NCBI GenBank assembly: GCA_914767715.1
Contig: OU612067.1
Coordinates: forward strand, 15,197,001-15,261,000
Length of the DNA: 64,000 nucleotides
From: Membranipora membranacea
Lineage: Eukaryota > Bryozoa > Gymnolaemata > Cheilostomatida > Membraniporidae
Direction: 5' to 3'
Part shown: piece by piece, positions 1-15,100 of the stretch
Layout of the letters: every line of letters begins with the position of its first letter
Position numbering within the stretch: the stretch's first letter is position 1
The notes under the pieces: model-generated
Told to the model about the DNA's origin: nothing
What the model saw: only the letters and a program-made list of their open reading frames with translations
Databases searched by the model: none
Made by a program: the position numbers and the translations under genes

Positions 1-133
1 GCTCGACAACACACCACCCGACATACCATCACGGAAAGCTGAACTATAAAATGTACTATCTATGGTATGAGCAATAAATTGCATACTAATTGTAAACTTG
101 TGACATGTTGATGTGCTACATTCTCTCTTATAG

Positions 134-169
134 GAAGCAGTCAACTCAATCAATCACCAATTTGTCAAT
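134..169 (+). other. MEIOB: 5' untranslated part of MEIOB coding exon 1
   Basis: A pyrimidine-rich acceptor ending in TAG at 131-133 precedes 36 bases without an ATG and then the start codon at 170. This ATG opens a frame that runs to the donor at 521 in phase 0. The transcript therefore has at least one more 5' exon and its promoter lies left of the window. Confidence 0.65.
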
Positions 170-3100
170 ATGCAGAGGCCATTCAACCAACAGCAGTTTG
201 CTGCTCAAACCCAGCAGCCTCAAAAAGGTCCATTCTCTCAAGGAGCAATGCCTCAACAAGATCAGATAGGGTATGGACATTCCTGGATTGAGGATCCACA
301 AATGATCAATAGCCAACCAAATAGACCACTGAATACTCATGGACAGGGTGCAGCGCAGCAAAGTGGCATGCGGGCTTCAAATCAATTCCGCTCAGAGCAG
401 AGAATACCATTCAACAGGCATGACGGTATAACTCCGGATGAGCAGTTTTATCAGTGTAATGCGTCGGCAAACAACATGGCGCTAAGTCTTGACAACCTGT
501 CGCCAGGTGTGCAAAATCTGGTGAGCCTATTATTTTAGATGACCTTGTGTCAGATTTTTTCATAAAGGCTAATACAATATAATTATATCTATTATTATAT
601 TAATTATATTATTATATTATTATTATATAATATTATTGACTTTGTGAAGAATATAATGATTTTCAGGCATATGCCTATAACCTTGAAAATGGAATAAATT
701 CAAAGCCTTTATTGATGGTCATTGATCATTGTATTGTATTGAATTGAATTGTATTTTTATGAACATACATTATCATGACAGAGATGATAACAATTGTATA
801 CTGGTGATAGCTCTCAGGTTAGGTCTTATATATAAAATTATTGTTATAAAAAGTCATTAAATAGTTGAAAAGGCTTGACTGCTGTTTGTTCGGCAACGTT
901 TAGGTCTGAATGTGTTTGTATCATGTTAATTCTTGTGTTAATGTAGCTGTTTTTTTATAGCCGCTGGTGGGCTTTGTTCTCAACAAAGATGACATGAAGA
1001 CGTTTGAGAGCAAGGATGGGGGTAAGTCAGAGCGCTGTGATAAATAAGTTGAGGACAGTTAATCGGCTCCATAAAATGTTGTCTTGTGTTATTCCATCTC
1101 AATTGAAAACTTGGTTTCGCTCTCTATAAGTATTGGGTTACATTTGTAATAGTCCTTCTTTATACATAATTTAGTTTAAAAGTTTAGGAGATTTTTACAT
1201 AAATTTTGTTTATGCTTACTTTGGAATGTGGATGTTATACAACTTTGTATGGTCAAGTAAAAAGTTATAGCATAGTGCCTGACCTTGTAGGTGTGTAGGC
1301 CTAGTCATCTGGAGTTTGCAGGCATGTACTTTTGTCATAAACTATTGCAAACTCCAATGCCCACACTCTCTTTCACATAGTAACAATGATTAACATTTAT
1401 GCCTAAGTTAAGTAGCCATAGGGCCTACTTTTTTCAGAACATCATTTATTCTGAATTCGCTAATTGTCATAAACCAATGAACTCCCTCATTGCATAAATC
1501 TTCCTCAACACACGCTATTCTGTAGGAGATGTTGGCCGTGCTGTTATGAGTTTTACTCTTAGGGAGTCACCCTTCAATTATATCAATGTGTCCATGTGGG
1601 GCAAACCTGACAGTTTGCGTCAAGTGTGTATGAGTTTCTCTATCGGCAGTATAGGTAAGTACATCTTCATATATATAAATATATTTACAATATATTAGAA
1701 ATGTTTTTCACTCAGTGCCAGAAAAAAAAACCAGAGAGAAACAGAAGAAAAAATTAACTTGCTGTGCCTGCTTTGGTGGTCATGTGTAAAGGTACAAAGA
1801 TACAGTACAACATAAAATTGTCACATGTTTCCCATCATTGAACAATAATTATCAGGTTTTTTTTAAATTATATATTTCGCGCAACCTGAGTTACGTATTT
1901 CATATATAATTGGGCAATATTTTTGTTGATGCATTCTCTTGACTCTCAGTCAGTTGAAAACTATTTCTCTGTCGGTATTCCTCAACCATTTAGAAGTGAT
2001 ATCCTTCGGTGGCCTAAATTCTGTCTACATCCCTCAGCAATTGATACGCGGCAAGCAAATTGACAAGATATCTTTGAATGACCACCCTGAAATATCAAGT
2101 CTGATCCAATTTTTCCTGCATTCCAGTTGGCTCTCATTCTATTGGCTTGAGAATGGGAGCTCCAACTACAGGCAAATTGAATCGCTTTTTTTCGAAGAGG
2201 CTGGTGGGGATCTTTTTACTATAGTGCAAGAACACATTAGACCTCCTGTACTTATGGTCCTGATTCGAACAGATCTGGCTAGGATGCATGGCTTGCCAGC
2301 GCCAAATCAAAAATGACAGCCGGCATCAGGCAATGAACCTGGACCATAAGATCACAAGTCTTTATTCTTAAAGTAGAATTCAACAACAATTCACTAGTCA
2401 ATGAAACTGGTAGACCTGACCTGATCTATATAAGACACTGTTAGTCAAGAATAGGGTGTGAGTAATTTGATTATTTAACATCCAAGGTAAATCTCAGCCA
2501 TTAATAATGATGAACAACAAGATTTTTTTAATTTCTTTATAAAAGTTCATAATGCAATAAAGGGTAATTTCAATTTGACTTATAGTGCAGATAACAGGCT
2601 GTAATGTCAAGGAGAAACAAGCTACCGACGACCGGTATCGACCCTGGACCCCGTGGTGAGTTCCTATACAATTTTCATCGTACAATGAACCATTCATGAA
2701 CAAATAGATACCAGGTTTTATAATAATATGTCCAATGGCACTCACTGATTGAGTAGAGAAGCCGGCAGAACGGTCACCCGAACAGGACAACGGCCGCATA
2801 GGCGCGAAAGGTGCCAAATGAAACCAATGCTAGCAGTAACACACTTCTCTGGGTCAATCTATTGGCTCCCCAATAGAAGTTGGCTTGCTCTCAATTGATG
2901 GATTCCGGAAAGAGCAGGTAATAGGCCAATAGTTCACGTATACAAGGGTTTGATTTGTCCTTGGTCCCTGTTTGTATAGCAAGTATATTTTGTTCCGTAA
3001 ATCTTAAGAAATTTATAACTGAAGACTAAAAAGTGATAAATAGTTTGTGTTGTAATCTTGTTTCTATACGAGCTCCCAATAGTAAAACAGGCGATCTATA

Positions 3101-6100
3101 TTTTATAAATACTACACAGTCCCCTATCTGACAATTATCACTATTATATAAACGTCATTTATTTAAAGAATCTGTAGTATTTTTAAGTAAGACAATGGTG
3201 ACCCTAATACCTATCAGTTTCTTGTAAGCTTTAAATTGCATAAGGTGAATTTCCGTCCTTCTGTCATAATTCACCATCACTATAAGAAGTGCAGTTGTAC
3301 TGAATTCGACAAGGTCACCTTACAAAGCCTGATGGCCTCGTGACAAAGCAGCGTACATAGCGACACAAACTACACTTGGGTATCTGAAACACAGTGTTTA
3401 ATGTGTAATACAGTGTTTAAAAGAGTAATATAGTGTGTATTGCTGTACATAGTATGCATGTGTACATGAGTACACAGGTATAGGTATGTGTGAAGGATGG
3501 TGATGTTGAAAAACATGTATATGGTACCACAATAAAAAAGAGTTTGATTGAAGACAAGCATATCTCCTTGTATTTATACAATCAAAATATACACAGGATA
3601 TGAAACGGGCCTAGCTGTTATATACAAAGTCAATTATAGATCACAATGATAATATCATATCTTACCCAACATCGGTTATTAGTATTATTAAGTTTTTCGA
3701 ATTTTTTCAAAAACATTTCATAATCACAGGTATAGAGTTAATAATTTGTTTATTTTTACTGTCTAGAGATCTAGAGACCACAAGCTTTCATTTTTCAGCT
3801 CACTTTTGAAAGAAAACAAAATTAATATAAATAATATTATATAATTTAAGCGCTGACAACGAAATAAAATAAGTATGCCAAATTATGGTTATCATAACTT
3901 CGATGGATACGCACAATATAGCATATTGAAAGTTTATGATATGTGAAAAACATTATCTTTGCTTTTCAATTCTTTTACATTAATTCTTGTGTGGCCACAT
4001 TTGTTTAATAGGAGTCACAAATTAAATATCAAATGAAAAAAATCATCCTGCTTCCTCAATGTCAGGCGTATGAATGGTTCAATTTTCTGAAGAGGGTTGC
4101 ATACGACATCATGCCTCATGAGAGGTAACACGTTTTGTAGAATACCGTCCAAGAGACTTTTTTGAGCCTTGGAAAAAAACTAGCGCAATAATCAGTACAG
4201 TTATGGCTCCAGCAGGTAATGCCAGTAGTAGTAGTACCGCTGCTATGTTGACTGCAAAAGAAATTAAAATGGTCTTATCAGTTGCAGACTTATTGTCAAA
4301 TGTTTTCAATCACTGACTTCCCTTGTTGCCCCTTGACTATGCAGATTAATTGGGTTAAATAATACCAAATCACAGTCATATATATATATATATACAAAAA
4401 TAAGATACCAAAGTTTGTTGCAGTTGATGAAGTTTGAGGAGAGAACTGCTCATAAGTAACTTTCACTCAAAATGAACACGGAACTCGTTTGAAATGAATT
4501 CTACACAATCCTTAGCCTACATATATTTTATATATATATATAGACCTTAATACTGGTATGGGACCTGGTTGGCTTGCAACCTGAAAAACATCCCGCTGTG
4601 TCCCCTTTAACAGTTTGAGAAATGAGTTATTTGTTAGGGCAAACCCAGATTTGCTCAGTAATTGACCAGTGGGAATATGAGCTCTGGTGGGCGCAATCAA
4701 ATTGCTGTCCCAAACCATAGGTAGAGAAACGACCCAATAAAATGAAGAGCATTTTAATGATCCATTTGAACTATCTTAGTAGATAGGTGGTACAATATTC
4801 CATATCCCAGGATAGATAACATATATACATGTAACAGGATATATAACGTTATATAAATAACATATATTACATATGTAATATATATAACAGGAATATACGT
4901 ATCTACAGTAACTGTTATGACGTTTACCTCTGCAGTGTATGTTTTTGAGTGATGACAGTTTGGTGAAATGATGATCGCTATTGTCTGATTCTAGAGTGAG
5001 GAACATAGAGCAGGAATATGTGATATGTAAACAGTTGTTCCCCTGCTCAGTGTTCACGTCCATATGAAAACAGCGTAGCTTCCCATGCTCCTTCAACTCT
5101 GTGCGGCACTTCAGTGTCATGTTGTAGTTGGATTCTTCAGCAAAACCTGGTGGAAAAAAAATGTTGAAACTGCAGAGACACCATTTTGTGCATAGATATT
5201 ACTGCCTTCTATTTCATTATTGGCTCTTGTTTTCGTTTGTGAATAGGTGAATCAAAAAGAGACAACAAGGGTGTCAATGTTCACTATAGCTCTTCATCAG
5301 AAATTTAATACAAGCCGGATTAAGGTGTATATGTTAATGTATATTCAAAATCTTACAGACTCTGTGCTGCAGCCTCGTGCCACTGATGGCATAAAGTGAG
5401 TTGTCTACTTCCAGCTGGTGAATCATGGCGGCTGCTTTGTCCTTATCAGTGCTGCTATAGATATCAAGACAATTACCCGCTCTGGCACCTTCATTCTGGG
5501 GCCTCTTAGGTTTAGGTTTATTTCTTACAAGTTTGTGTGCCACTTGTTCATGCGCCACTTGTTCAACTTCTTGGAGGGATTCTCTCCCTGGAAGACAAAG
5601 AAAATTTTGATCCCATCTGTGTATATTTGTTTGTTAGTTTCCCCACTGTTTATGAATTTGAGCAGGCACTGCAGAGAAGTTACATAGTGAGCTGAACAAA
5701 AATATGAGCTGTGAGAGTGCAGATTGACAATAATGAGTTCACCTCATTGGGACAATCAGCACCCTGACTAATCCTCATCTTTATTTACTAAGTATAACAT
5801 GTAAAACTAGACCAAGTTTGGTCCATTTGCCTGCATTCGGAGTTGCTGTGTGACCAGTGGAAAGGAGCAACTGGAATGCAGGCAATTGAATTAAACTTGA
5901 TCTATGTAAATATCAACATTGTATGATTACTATGCAAGGTTATATATAGTGTAGCAACACTTACATCTTCCAAGTTTCCTGTGGATTATCCCATGGGGCT
6001 GGCTCACCAGAACAGCTGAGCTCTCTGAGTTGGGGAATATGACAGCCTGTGGTCTATGAAAATTACAGTCTGCGACCCAATAGCTTGCGGATGGATAGAG

Positions 6101-9100
6101 TTGAGCTCCTCTTGGCTGACGAACTTTGAGGTTTTCTATGTCTTGTGCTCTGCACGTTGATAAAATCATTTTAGCATCCAAGTCGAGAATTCTCATGATG
6201 TTATACGTCCTGTCAACAACTAAATAAACATCAGAGAAGCCTGGTACTCGCGTTAACGGGCTCAGGTCTCCCACTGTTGCTATCTGAAAATCTCCGTCAA
6301 CAAATCCGTAACCGTGGCCGCTATACAGACCGTCATTCGTTAGCAGTTCAGTTAAACCTGTATCTGGATCAAACTCCAGTAGGGCTCCTTCTGATGTAAC
6401 CAGGATGGATCCGGTTGATGATTTTGTCATGTATAAAGGTTTATACATCAAATTTTCCGATTTGTGTGATGGCGTATCGCAGCAGGCTCTCTCACTTACT
6501 AATCCTGTTATCAGGTCAACTGTACTTATTTTATACTGATTGGGTGAACTAACGTAGAAGCTTGTAACCTCTGTACCAACCGTATCTCCGGCTAGTAAAG
6601 CTACAATAAATCAAATCCAGCAGCTCTTAAAAATTAACCTAATTGATTTAAACCGTCTATGAATGACTCTACTGAAATCAAATCGAAAGGGGATGAGGGC
6701 AAAGTTGCCAGCTGTTTAGCATGGATTGAAACAAACCAACTGCAACTGCTGCAAGTAACTGGTCTTCTGAGGAGAGACAAAATTCAAGTGCTAGGGGAAG
6801 ATGATTTAAGGATCCTGTTCAATGATTTTCTTGGCATCGGGTTACACTTTTTTCAACATGCTACTTGATTTATTCAGTAACAGTTTAGCAAGGTTCACTC
6901 TTTTATTCAACATACCTTGCGGCCATACGAACTCATAGTGTTTTAGTTGGTTTGTTGATGGTCCAGTAACAGAATACTGTTTGCATGCTGTTGAGAGCAC
7001 ACTAGCCGTTTGATAGTAGCGATCCACTACTATGATACAGTGGGAGGATGCTACTGCAACGTACAATAATGCCCTCTTGCCATCAGTAGATAGTGATTGC
7101 ATGAAATATGAGATATCCGCAATCTTGAAATCAAGCACTGCCAACTTCTTTCCTATAAAGTAGAAATGCTGTTGATGAATTTTGTCATGAGGGAGCAATG
7201 AAAGGAAGTTAAAATAAACCTGATGGGCCACAGAAATATTTTGGCAGGGTTTAACTCTACAAAAGGAAGATTAATAGCGCTGGTAATGTACACAGAGGAA
7301 AGACAATTTTGCAGTTCTATCAGCTACCCTCTTTGTTTTACGACGGCATCATTGTCCTACAATCTATTTATAATTCTTACACTTGTAATATTCAGATTGA
7401 GCCCCACAGTAGCCTTCTAATATATGTTTCAGTTCTACTGGCAAATGACATAAGTGCCTTGTTCAGTTTGGCAGAAGGTTGTTGATAGCCTTGCACTTCC
7501 AGAAATACTTCAACCCCTCAGTTAAAGGATTTGAGGGCACCTTGCGATCTTCTTTCGGACAGGCCCAATTGTTTTATATCTTACCAAACGGTACAAATAT
7601 TGTATGCATGCCATATGTCTTTAGCCGTTGACTGTTGTTGAACTTACCCCTGTGTTTAGGAGACGGCGTATCTGTGAATATATATGTGACCTCGCCTTTA
7701 GGTGATACACTGATCACGTTCTTACTATCCCCGTTTAATATCGCCAGTGTGTTTTCTGGATACAATATGTCCTGTTCGATCTGGCTGAAACTTCCCACAC
7801 CGTCCGCCTGTTTAGGTATACTCACCAAGTCTTTACTGCTGTTGTACATCAGAATTGGACTCCAAACTTGCCTTGTACTAATAAAACATAGCAGTCTTAG
7901 AGTTAATTAATGAGGCATTGCTATGCATTGTGTACAGCCATAGACATAATTTATTAAGTTTATCTATATCGTGGACAACCTTATTTGTATGGTAAATATT
8001 AGAAACATGGTTGTTCGTTGAGTAAAGTTGCTCCAATCAAGCATTCAATAAGTTGTCCCAGTGAAATGATGATTTTTCTTAGCAGGACTTAACACACAAA
8101 CAAATAAACAAGCACTCAGGAGAAAATGAAATTGTTTTTTGGTAAATAACAACAAGACAATCACATATAAAAAAAGTTTATAAATTCAACTCGCCAGTTT
8201 AACTTTTTTTAAACAACATCAATGTAAAGAAAGTGCAGTTTAAAGGTATTGACTGTTTAACTTACAAAGTCTTCGCTGCACCGATCACCATCCCCAGTAC
8301 GCACAGAAAAAGCGTTAAGTTCATGGTTCAGCTGGAATTCTACTTGTGATATTTAAGTATACTTGAAGACCAAGACTCAATTTGAATGATTTATCTTTAT
8401 GACTTTCGTTTATATACCTGGACTTCTAAAATAAATAGATAATAATTATCACTTGAGCAATATCGACCTTAACATATGGATATTGAATTCCTGATACCCG
8501 TAACAGGTACCGCAAATCATTCTCTGTTCAGCCCCTACAGAATTATGACTCTAAATTCTATGTAATATTACATAACTGACTTGCAGTTATGTTTTTAAGT
8601 TCTCATTATCACAATGTGAGTGACCTGTGTAAAGAGGTTGGTTATTTGTGGTCACCCAAGATCAGATTTGATCCTGACTGGTGTGGGTCAGGCCAACAAT
8701 TTGCCTCAGTATTTGGCTAACTCATTGCCCAGCTCATTCGAACATCAATGTTTTCTTTATTATATCCATGTATTTTTCTCTGTCTGTCTCCGGATAGCTT
8801 GTTGTCCTTCAAACTCAGTCCCACATCCTAGGGTTTAAAAAATTACCCCAAAAATTTATTAAAATATATAAATAAAAATATTTAAAAATATAAGTTGTAA
8901 CGGAAATTGAATTTGCTAAATTCAACAAGGCGGATTAGCAAAGGTTCTACTTGAGTTTTCTGCGATGAGAGAATAAGTTCTTTGACATAGAGTTAGACAT
9001 CAACATAAGTCATCGAGGTTATCTACACTCACTGTTTGAATTAAGCACATTAAGAGTTACTTTTGAAATAAAACATGTTTGTAAGTAAGATCACCTTTTT

Positions 9101-12100
9101 TAATTTGAGTGCGGCACAAAAATTTTAAATCTTAAACTGAAAAAATGTCGTACATAGAAACACGCTTAAGCTTTAATCCCTTATTTCATGACCCATATAA
9201 ACAAACTTTGTACTCAGTCATTTTGATGCTGAGCTTTTTATTTTTTATGTCAGTGATCGATTCTATCAGTAATGATACTGAATGCAATATGACATCAAAC
9301 AATCGAAAAGTTGTGTTAAAAAGGTTGGAAAACATTTGATTGGCAACAGCATCGAAGTTTAGTTATATCCTTCACTTTTAACTGTTGTGATGAAGCTGGA
9401 TTTTTTTTTATCTATACGCTAAGTCATATTTGACTGCCCTAATTAACTGGCCCCCTTAAGCGCAGGTGGCTTGTGTGGTGTAGTACCCTATACCCTTGCC
9501 CGCCGTTGCCAGCTTCTTTATTTTGGAGAGGCAGATCTTTATACTGCATGCAAGCACTCAGTAGGCTTCTTGTATTTATGGTCCTGATCTGAACAGACAT
9601 GGTCAGGATGAATGGCTTGCCAGTGCTAAATCAGAAATGACAGCCTGCGTCATTAAGAACACAAGTCCTTACCCTTAACTGTCAGACCACTCCTGATTCC
9701 TATCATACCTACGCAACCACCAATAACAAATAGATTGTGTTGGTCCAGCAGGTCCCTAAATCACAACCAAAGTTTCAGGCACTATGTGCTGAGATCAGAC
9801 ATGTGCCATGGCAGAATATGCCTAAGCAGACGGAAACTAGCCGCAATGAACATTTTTTTGCCCCCATAACCATTTATCACCATAGCTTTATAAACATTAT
9901 AATTGCCGTGATAGCAATACCTGTAATAAGTTTTTGTAATGTTATATAATGCCAACCCTGCGCAATAACTGGTATACGTCTGCACCTGGCCAAGCCGTTG
10001 AGTCAACCTTATGATATGGTGCCTGACTGGTACAAGGTATGGAAATGGCGATATGTAATTGTTATATATTTATAATTGTTGAGTGGCGAGAAAGCAATGT
10101 CATCGTAAATTATCTGTTAATGATGTTAGTTATAATAGATGGCTCAAAGCGTTGTTACTGCTAGATGAAGTGTTTTCAGGTTTTTTATACATGTTTTATA
10201 AAACTAATATTTTAAATCTATCCTGTAAACTGTGATCTAAGTTATGCAGGATTATGAATTCCAAGTTAGTGTTAAGTTAAATTTTGAAATCTTGTTAGCA
10301 TATGTTTAAGTTGTCAAAAGCATTTTGTACATACATGGTTATCCCAGAGCCTCGAAGCTCACCATAATCATGTTATGATATATAATAGGATTATGGTTAT
10401 GACAAATAACAAAGATCTTTTTTTTTTATTCTGCCATAAAGAAATATTGTAAACTGAAAAATAAAAAGAAATGTTCATAAGAAAGCTAATAGAGTCATTG
10501 GTCAACCAGATAGCCTGTGACTAGAGTGGCAGCCAACCCTCAAACCTCATCACAAAACCCCACAAGAACATCAAGAATAGCCCGGGCAAAACATGCCCAC
10601 CATACCTGCTATCCATCACACAACCAATAATGTAACATAATATAATATATCATCATATAACATATCAAATAATACATTACATTTTAAATAATATATATAA
10701 TAATAAAAAATCATAAAAATAATATCATAATAATACCCTAAAGTGATGAAGTATCATATAATAATGAAATATCATATAATAATATAATATGATCTGATAA
10801 TAAAATATAATATATCACGTCTGTTGTTACAGTAATTACAGTATTGTCCTGAATGATGGTATGAGTACGATAACTCACTATGAGGATACGGAGGATGAGA
10901 AGTATATGAGACTGGCCCATATGCCCCTCCAGACACCTGGCCCTGTGTATAAACTATCCGAGATAGTCAGTAATATACAACATATCGGGGATAGAGACCT
11001 CGTCAGCTTCATCGCCGCTGTCAGATTTGTGAGTTTATCTTGAGTATAGTTTAGAGGTTTATTTTTACACTTTATGATGTGTTGAAACCCTTTAACGCAT
11101 CTATGAAGTCGAGGGTGGTGCCTCTTTAGCTTTTTCAAGTGCTCAAACCATAGGTGTATTGAATAGTCTATGGTTCAAACAGTAAGTTTAGTAAGTTTTG
11201 AAGTGTACAATGCACTAAAGCTGCATTTACAATGCAGATTTCTCCACAAGATTTTGCTTTTATATAAGCTATGATTGGCAACTGCGTTGGTGACATGGTC
11301 ACAAGATTTCAGATTTTCCATTGCTCCCGATGAGCTTATAATGAAGCAAAATCTGATTGGAAAATCTGACGGAACAATCTTAGCGGGTTAAGAATTATAA
11401 ATCTGTGGAGCAAAATTTGTGCATGGTATGTCACAGTTACACTCTTTCATACTATCAATACTATGATCTTTATCATCGGGTCACCCACATCCTCAGCATA
11501 ATTGAACAATGATACTTATCAAGATCAAATAAACAGCTGGTGCCATCTCAAGGATTGATCAGTCCAAAGTTATTTTTGATAGCTGAAAAAAAGTTAGTTT
11601 TGCCCTTACCTTTGCTGTTGACACATGTAGACGCTTAAAAGAATCTATTTCAACATTTGGTTACCGATATTATTAATGCACATTTTCAAGTTAGAAAGAT
11701 ACCTCTAATGAACTATACTTCAGAACTTCATAGGTATTATAAAGGTTGCGCTGCAAGGTGCGCGTCCAGGAACGAGCATCTTTTGTGGCATAAAAAAACT
11801 TATTCAAAGCTGTTTCGATCAATCATTCAGGCAAAAATTTTTCCTTCCTCCCATGTGGGCTGTGACTCCGCTGTAGCCGGGTCATAGAAAAATTTGGTGG
11901 AATTGTTGAAACATTGCTTAATTAGCAACTTCGAGAGTAATAACCATTTGATTAGGTAATATTGACCATGGTTGGATGATTTACGCAATCCGTCACAAAG
12001 AATCTGACGCAAACAAGATATCCCAATAATTTTCACCTGCTAATAATTGTCAGTCTTTACATAACCTCTCACCATTACCTATTTTGTTACCCTTGTGTTT

Positions 12101-15100
12101 CATCGATTGACCGCCCATGTCCAGTCAATGCTAAATAGTTGAGGACTGATTGAATTATCGACCTACAGTCAAGATTGCCCAATCGGTTGAAAGTTTTTAC
12201 CTATATTACGAATGCGATAATTATATTATCAATTATGGTAAACCTGATAAAAATAGGTCAAACCTTCATAAAAAAGAAGATATAGCAAGACATGGTATCA
12301 CACTTCGACATGGACAACCTAACTATGACTAACCATAGAAAAGAGAAGTTTCTGAAGGCTGAACTGTTGAACGTAAATTTCTGTTATTATTTTGTCCGAA
12401 AAATATTGACCCTCAATTATGTATTTTCTTTTCTATGGTTTATGGGGTATTAAAAAGGGTCTTAGGTTCTAAGTCATGGTGGATCAAACTTGCCTTCATT
12501 TGGGGTAGCTTCCATTCTAGTGTTATGCTGCTAGAAGCTCAGGGGACGATTCTGATCAAACTTGATATAGACTATGACCATGTGCAGTGGTTGGTCAAGT
12601 GGTATAAAAAGTCAGCTGAATTTTTAATAATATTATAATATACTTCTTGTCAGAGTATGTCAGAGTGTATCAACGTCTTCCGACTAGGCCAGTTCATTCT
12701 TAATGTCCTCTAGGAAATGAAATAATTTTACCAAGCAATAAGTTATTTTGGAATGGCGCCTCAAAAAGGACTAGTCAATTGATTCTTGGAAATACTTTTT
12801 ACTTGTTATTTGAAATGATATTCCTATGGTATTATTTATATTACAGTATTTCCATAAACATATAAAAACATATGAATAGTGTTTACATGTTTATGATTAT
12901 ATTACATTTCATTATATTAGGTGAGCCCTGCTAGAACTATCACATCTAAATCAACAGGACGCCGAATATACCTGAGAGAAGTGAAGTTGTTTGATCAGAA
13001 CGTACCACTGATGTATCTAGTACTGTAAGTATTATAGTTACTAGCCAGGGTTTCCTGGCTTTTGTTCAACATCATAGCAGGGAGGGTGTCACACACTCCC
13101 TGTTTATAGCTTACTTTTTATTGAGTTGTCTTTCTTTGGTGTCACCTCTACACGTTAGGACACAAGCACAGGACACAATTTGAATTTTTGTTTTGTTTTA
13201 TTGCATAAGATGAAAAGTATCTGCCAAGGTGGGGATTGAAATTGAAAAAAAGACCTATCGCGGCAGTAAATATTGTATTCGGGTTGGCAGTTTGTTGACG
13301 GGCTCACTGCGGGGGGCCGTCGGAGGGGGGCAAAGTCTGGGGGGGCTCAGACTACTAATTGCGCTTTCATGGATGGTGTCATCAACTTGATCATTAATAG
13401 TAGAGAGATTTCTTAAATGCAATTATGCAGAATCGTACAGAATGAAACGATTCATGGATTACAAATCTACGTCACTGTCCACTAGTTGTTGAATACACGA
13501 GTTAAAGCATAGACAAATTTTTATTTTCGAGTGTCGTATAAGAAAATTTTGCCGAAATCTTGTGATTGTCAGAAATACATATTTATTTATCAGATAATTT
13601 TCTATTAATAAAACAATAGCTGTGTTCAATAACACAAACTTACACAACTCAAGGAGTACATACAGTTGCTAACGCTAAGTCGTATCTTATTAAAAATTTA
13701 AATTGGTTTGATGACAGTAAGAAAATTATGAACTGCTTGGAAAATATAGAAATAATCAGTACCATACCATACCAGTACCTCGACATGCCACTATCGAGGT
13801 ATTAAGCGTACATCACACAGGATGAAACTTAATTTCAATGAACTTTTCTAGAGTGGTACATAACACGAGTTTACTTAGTTTGTATTGATAAGCCTACGCA
13901 CATTCAAGTTTTTTTAACCCTTGAAACTTCCTCTGACCTGGGGTTGTTACTTTCTTATTATCACTATTTAGACGAATCCAGATGAGGGCATCATTTGCGT
14001 GAGATTAGTCTAAGTGCTCAGACTCCAAGGCACAGGGAGTTACTTACGCAAGCTATCAAACTCCTCTCCCCTTCTCGGAGAAGGGGAGAGGAGTTTGATA
14101 GCTTGCACAAGTAACTCCCTGCGCCCTGGAGTCTGAGCACTTAGACTAGCGTGAGACAAATGTGATGAAACATTTTTCATCCATGTTGAGAAAATTTTAT
14201 TATGAATTTGACCCCTACCAACAGATTTGCTATTGAACCTCACCCCCTTGAAATCAAGGCATTTTGTTTGCATGGTGCCTCAAAACATGAACAATATTAT
14301 TTCAGCACCATTAGTTTAGGACTCTTCCAACGCCTCATGGAGATTTTCCAAATATAGACTCACATTGGAAGGTATCGGAAGATAACACTTTATCATATCT
14401 CTATTCAAAGTTTTGTTTTTCAGATTTACCAAGTTTTTGTACTGTGTTTTTGTTTAGGATATTGTCAAACTTGTCCTAGAAGACTGATGGACAATTTATC
14501 AATCAAGGCAAAATGCAGAGAATTATTTTGCCATGATAGTGCTGAGAATTTTTTTTATGAAATCCAACTTTTATTTTTACCAGAGCTTGCCAATTAAATG
14601 TTTATGTAATACCCCAGGGTATTTCAACAGTGGAATACAAACAAATATGTAAATTTGTCAGACATTGATCGATCCGTTAAAGACACATAAAGTTCTATGT
14701 TGTAAAAATATGGATCTGTTTGATACTACAGATGGAACAATGAGATGATACAGTTCTCTGAACACTGGTCTGTGAACGAGACAATTATAGCTGTCACCGA
14801 TGTCAAGGTCAGTTATGATCAGTTTAAGAAGGCAGTTGTAGCTTCTGCATCCAGTAAGACCATCATCATTCTCAACCCAGGTAAGTTAGTAGGGAGAGAG
14901 TAGGGAGATAAGGAATAAACATTAATTTTGTTGCCGCGTGTAATTATCAGACGTTCACTGTTTTTCCGTGTAAATTTTGAGCTTGAGTTGAGTTGTCACC
15001 TCTTGGCTCCCCCTCAAAATATGCATCCAATCCCATGTGTGGAGATCAAGCTGCATCTTCAAAAACATCTGCCATTGATTAACCAGCTACCACCAGAAAA

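Noticed and set aside
1939-2316. 125-codon plus-strand open frame as a possible MEIOB exon
   Set aside because: It has no similarity to MEIOB, ends inside a repeat shared with 9.5 kb, and the true exon 4 (2586-2655) fits phase and family without it.
6659-6868. 69-codon plus-strand open frame between exons of the nested gene
   Set aside because: It lies in an intron of the nested gene and has no splice context, domain or codon signal.
14010-14146. A microRNA precursor
   Set aside because: Terminal motifs and an 8-bp target duplication show that the hairpin is a transposon insertion.
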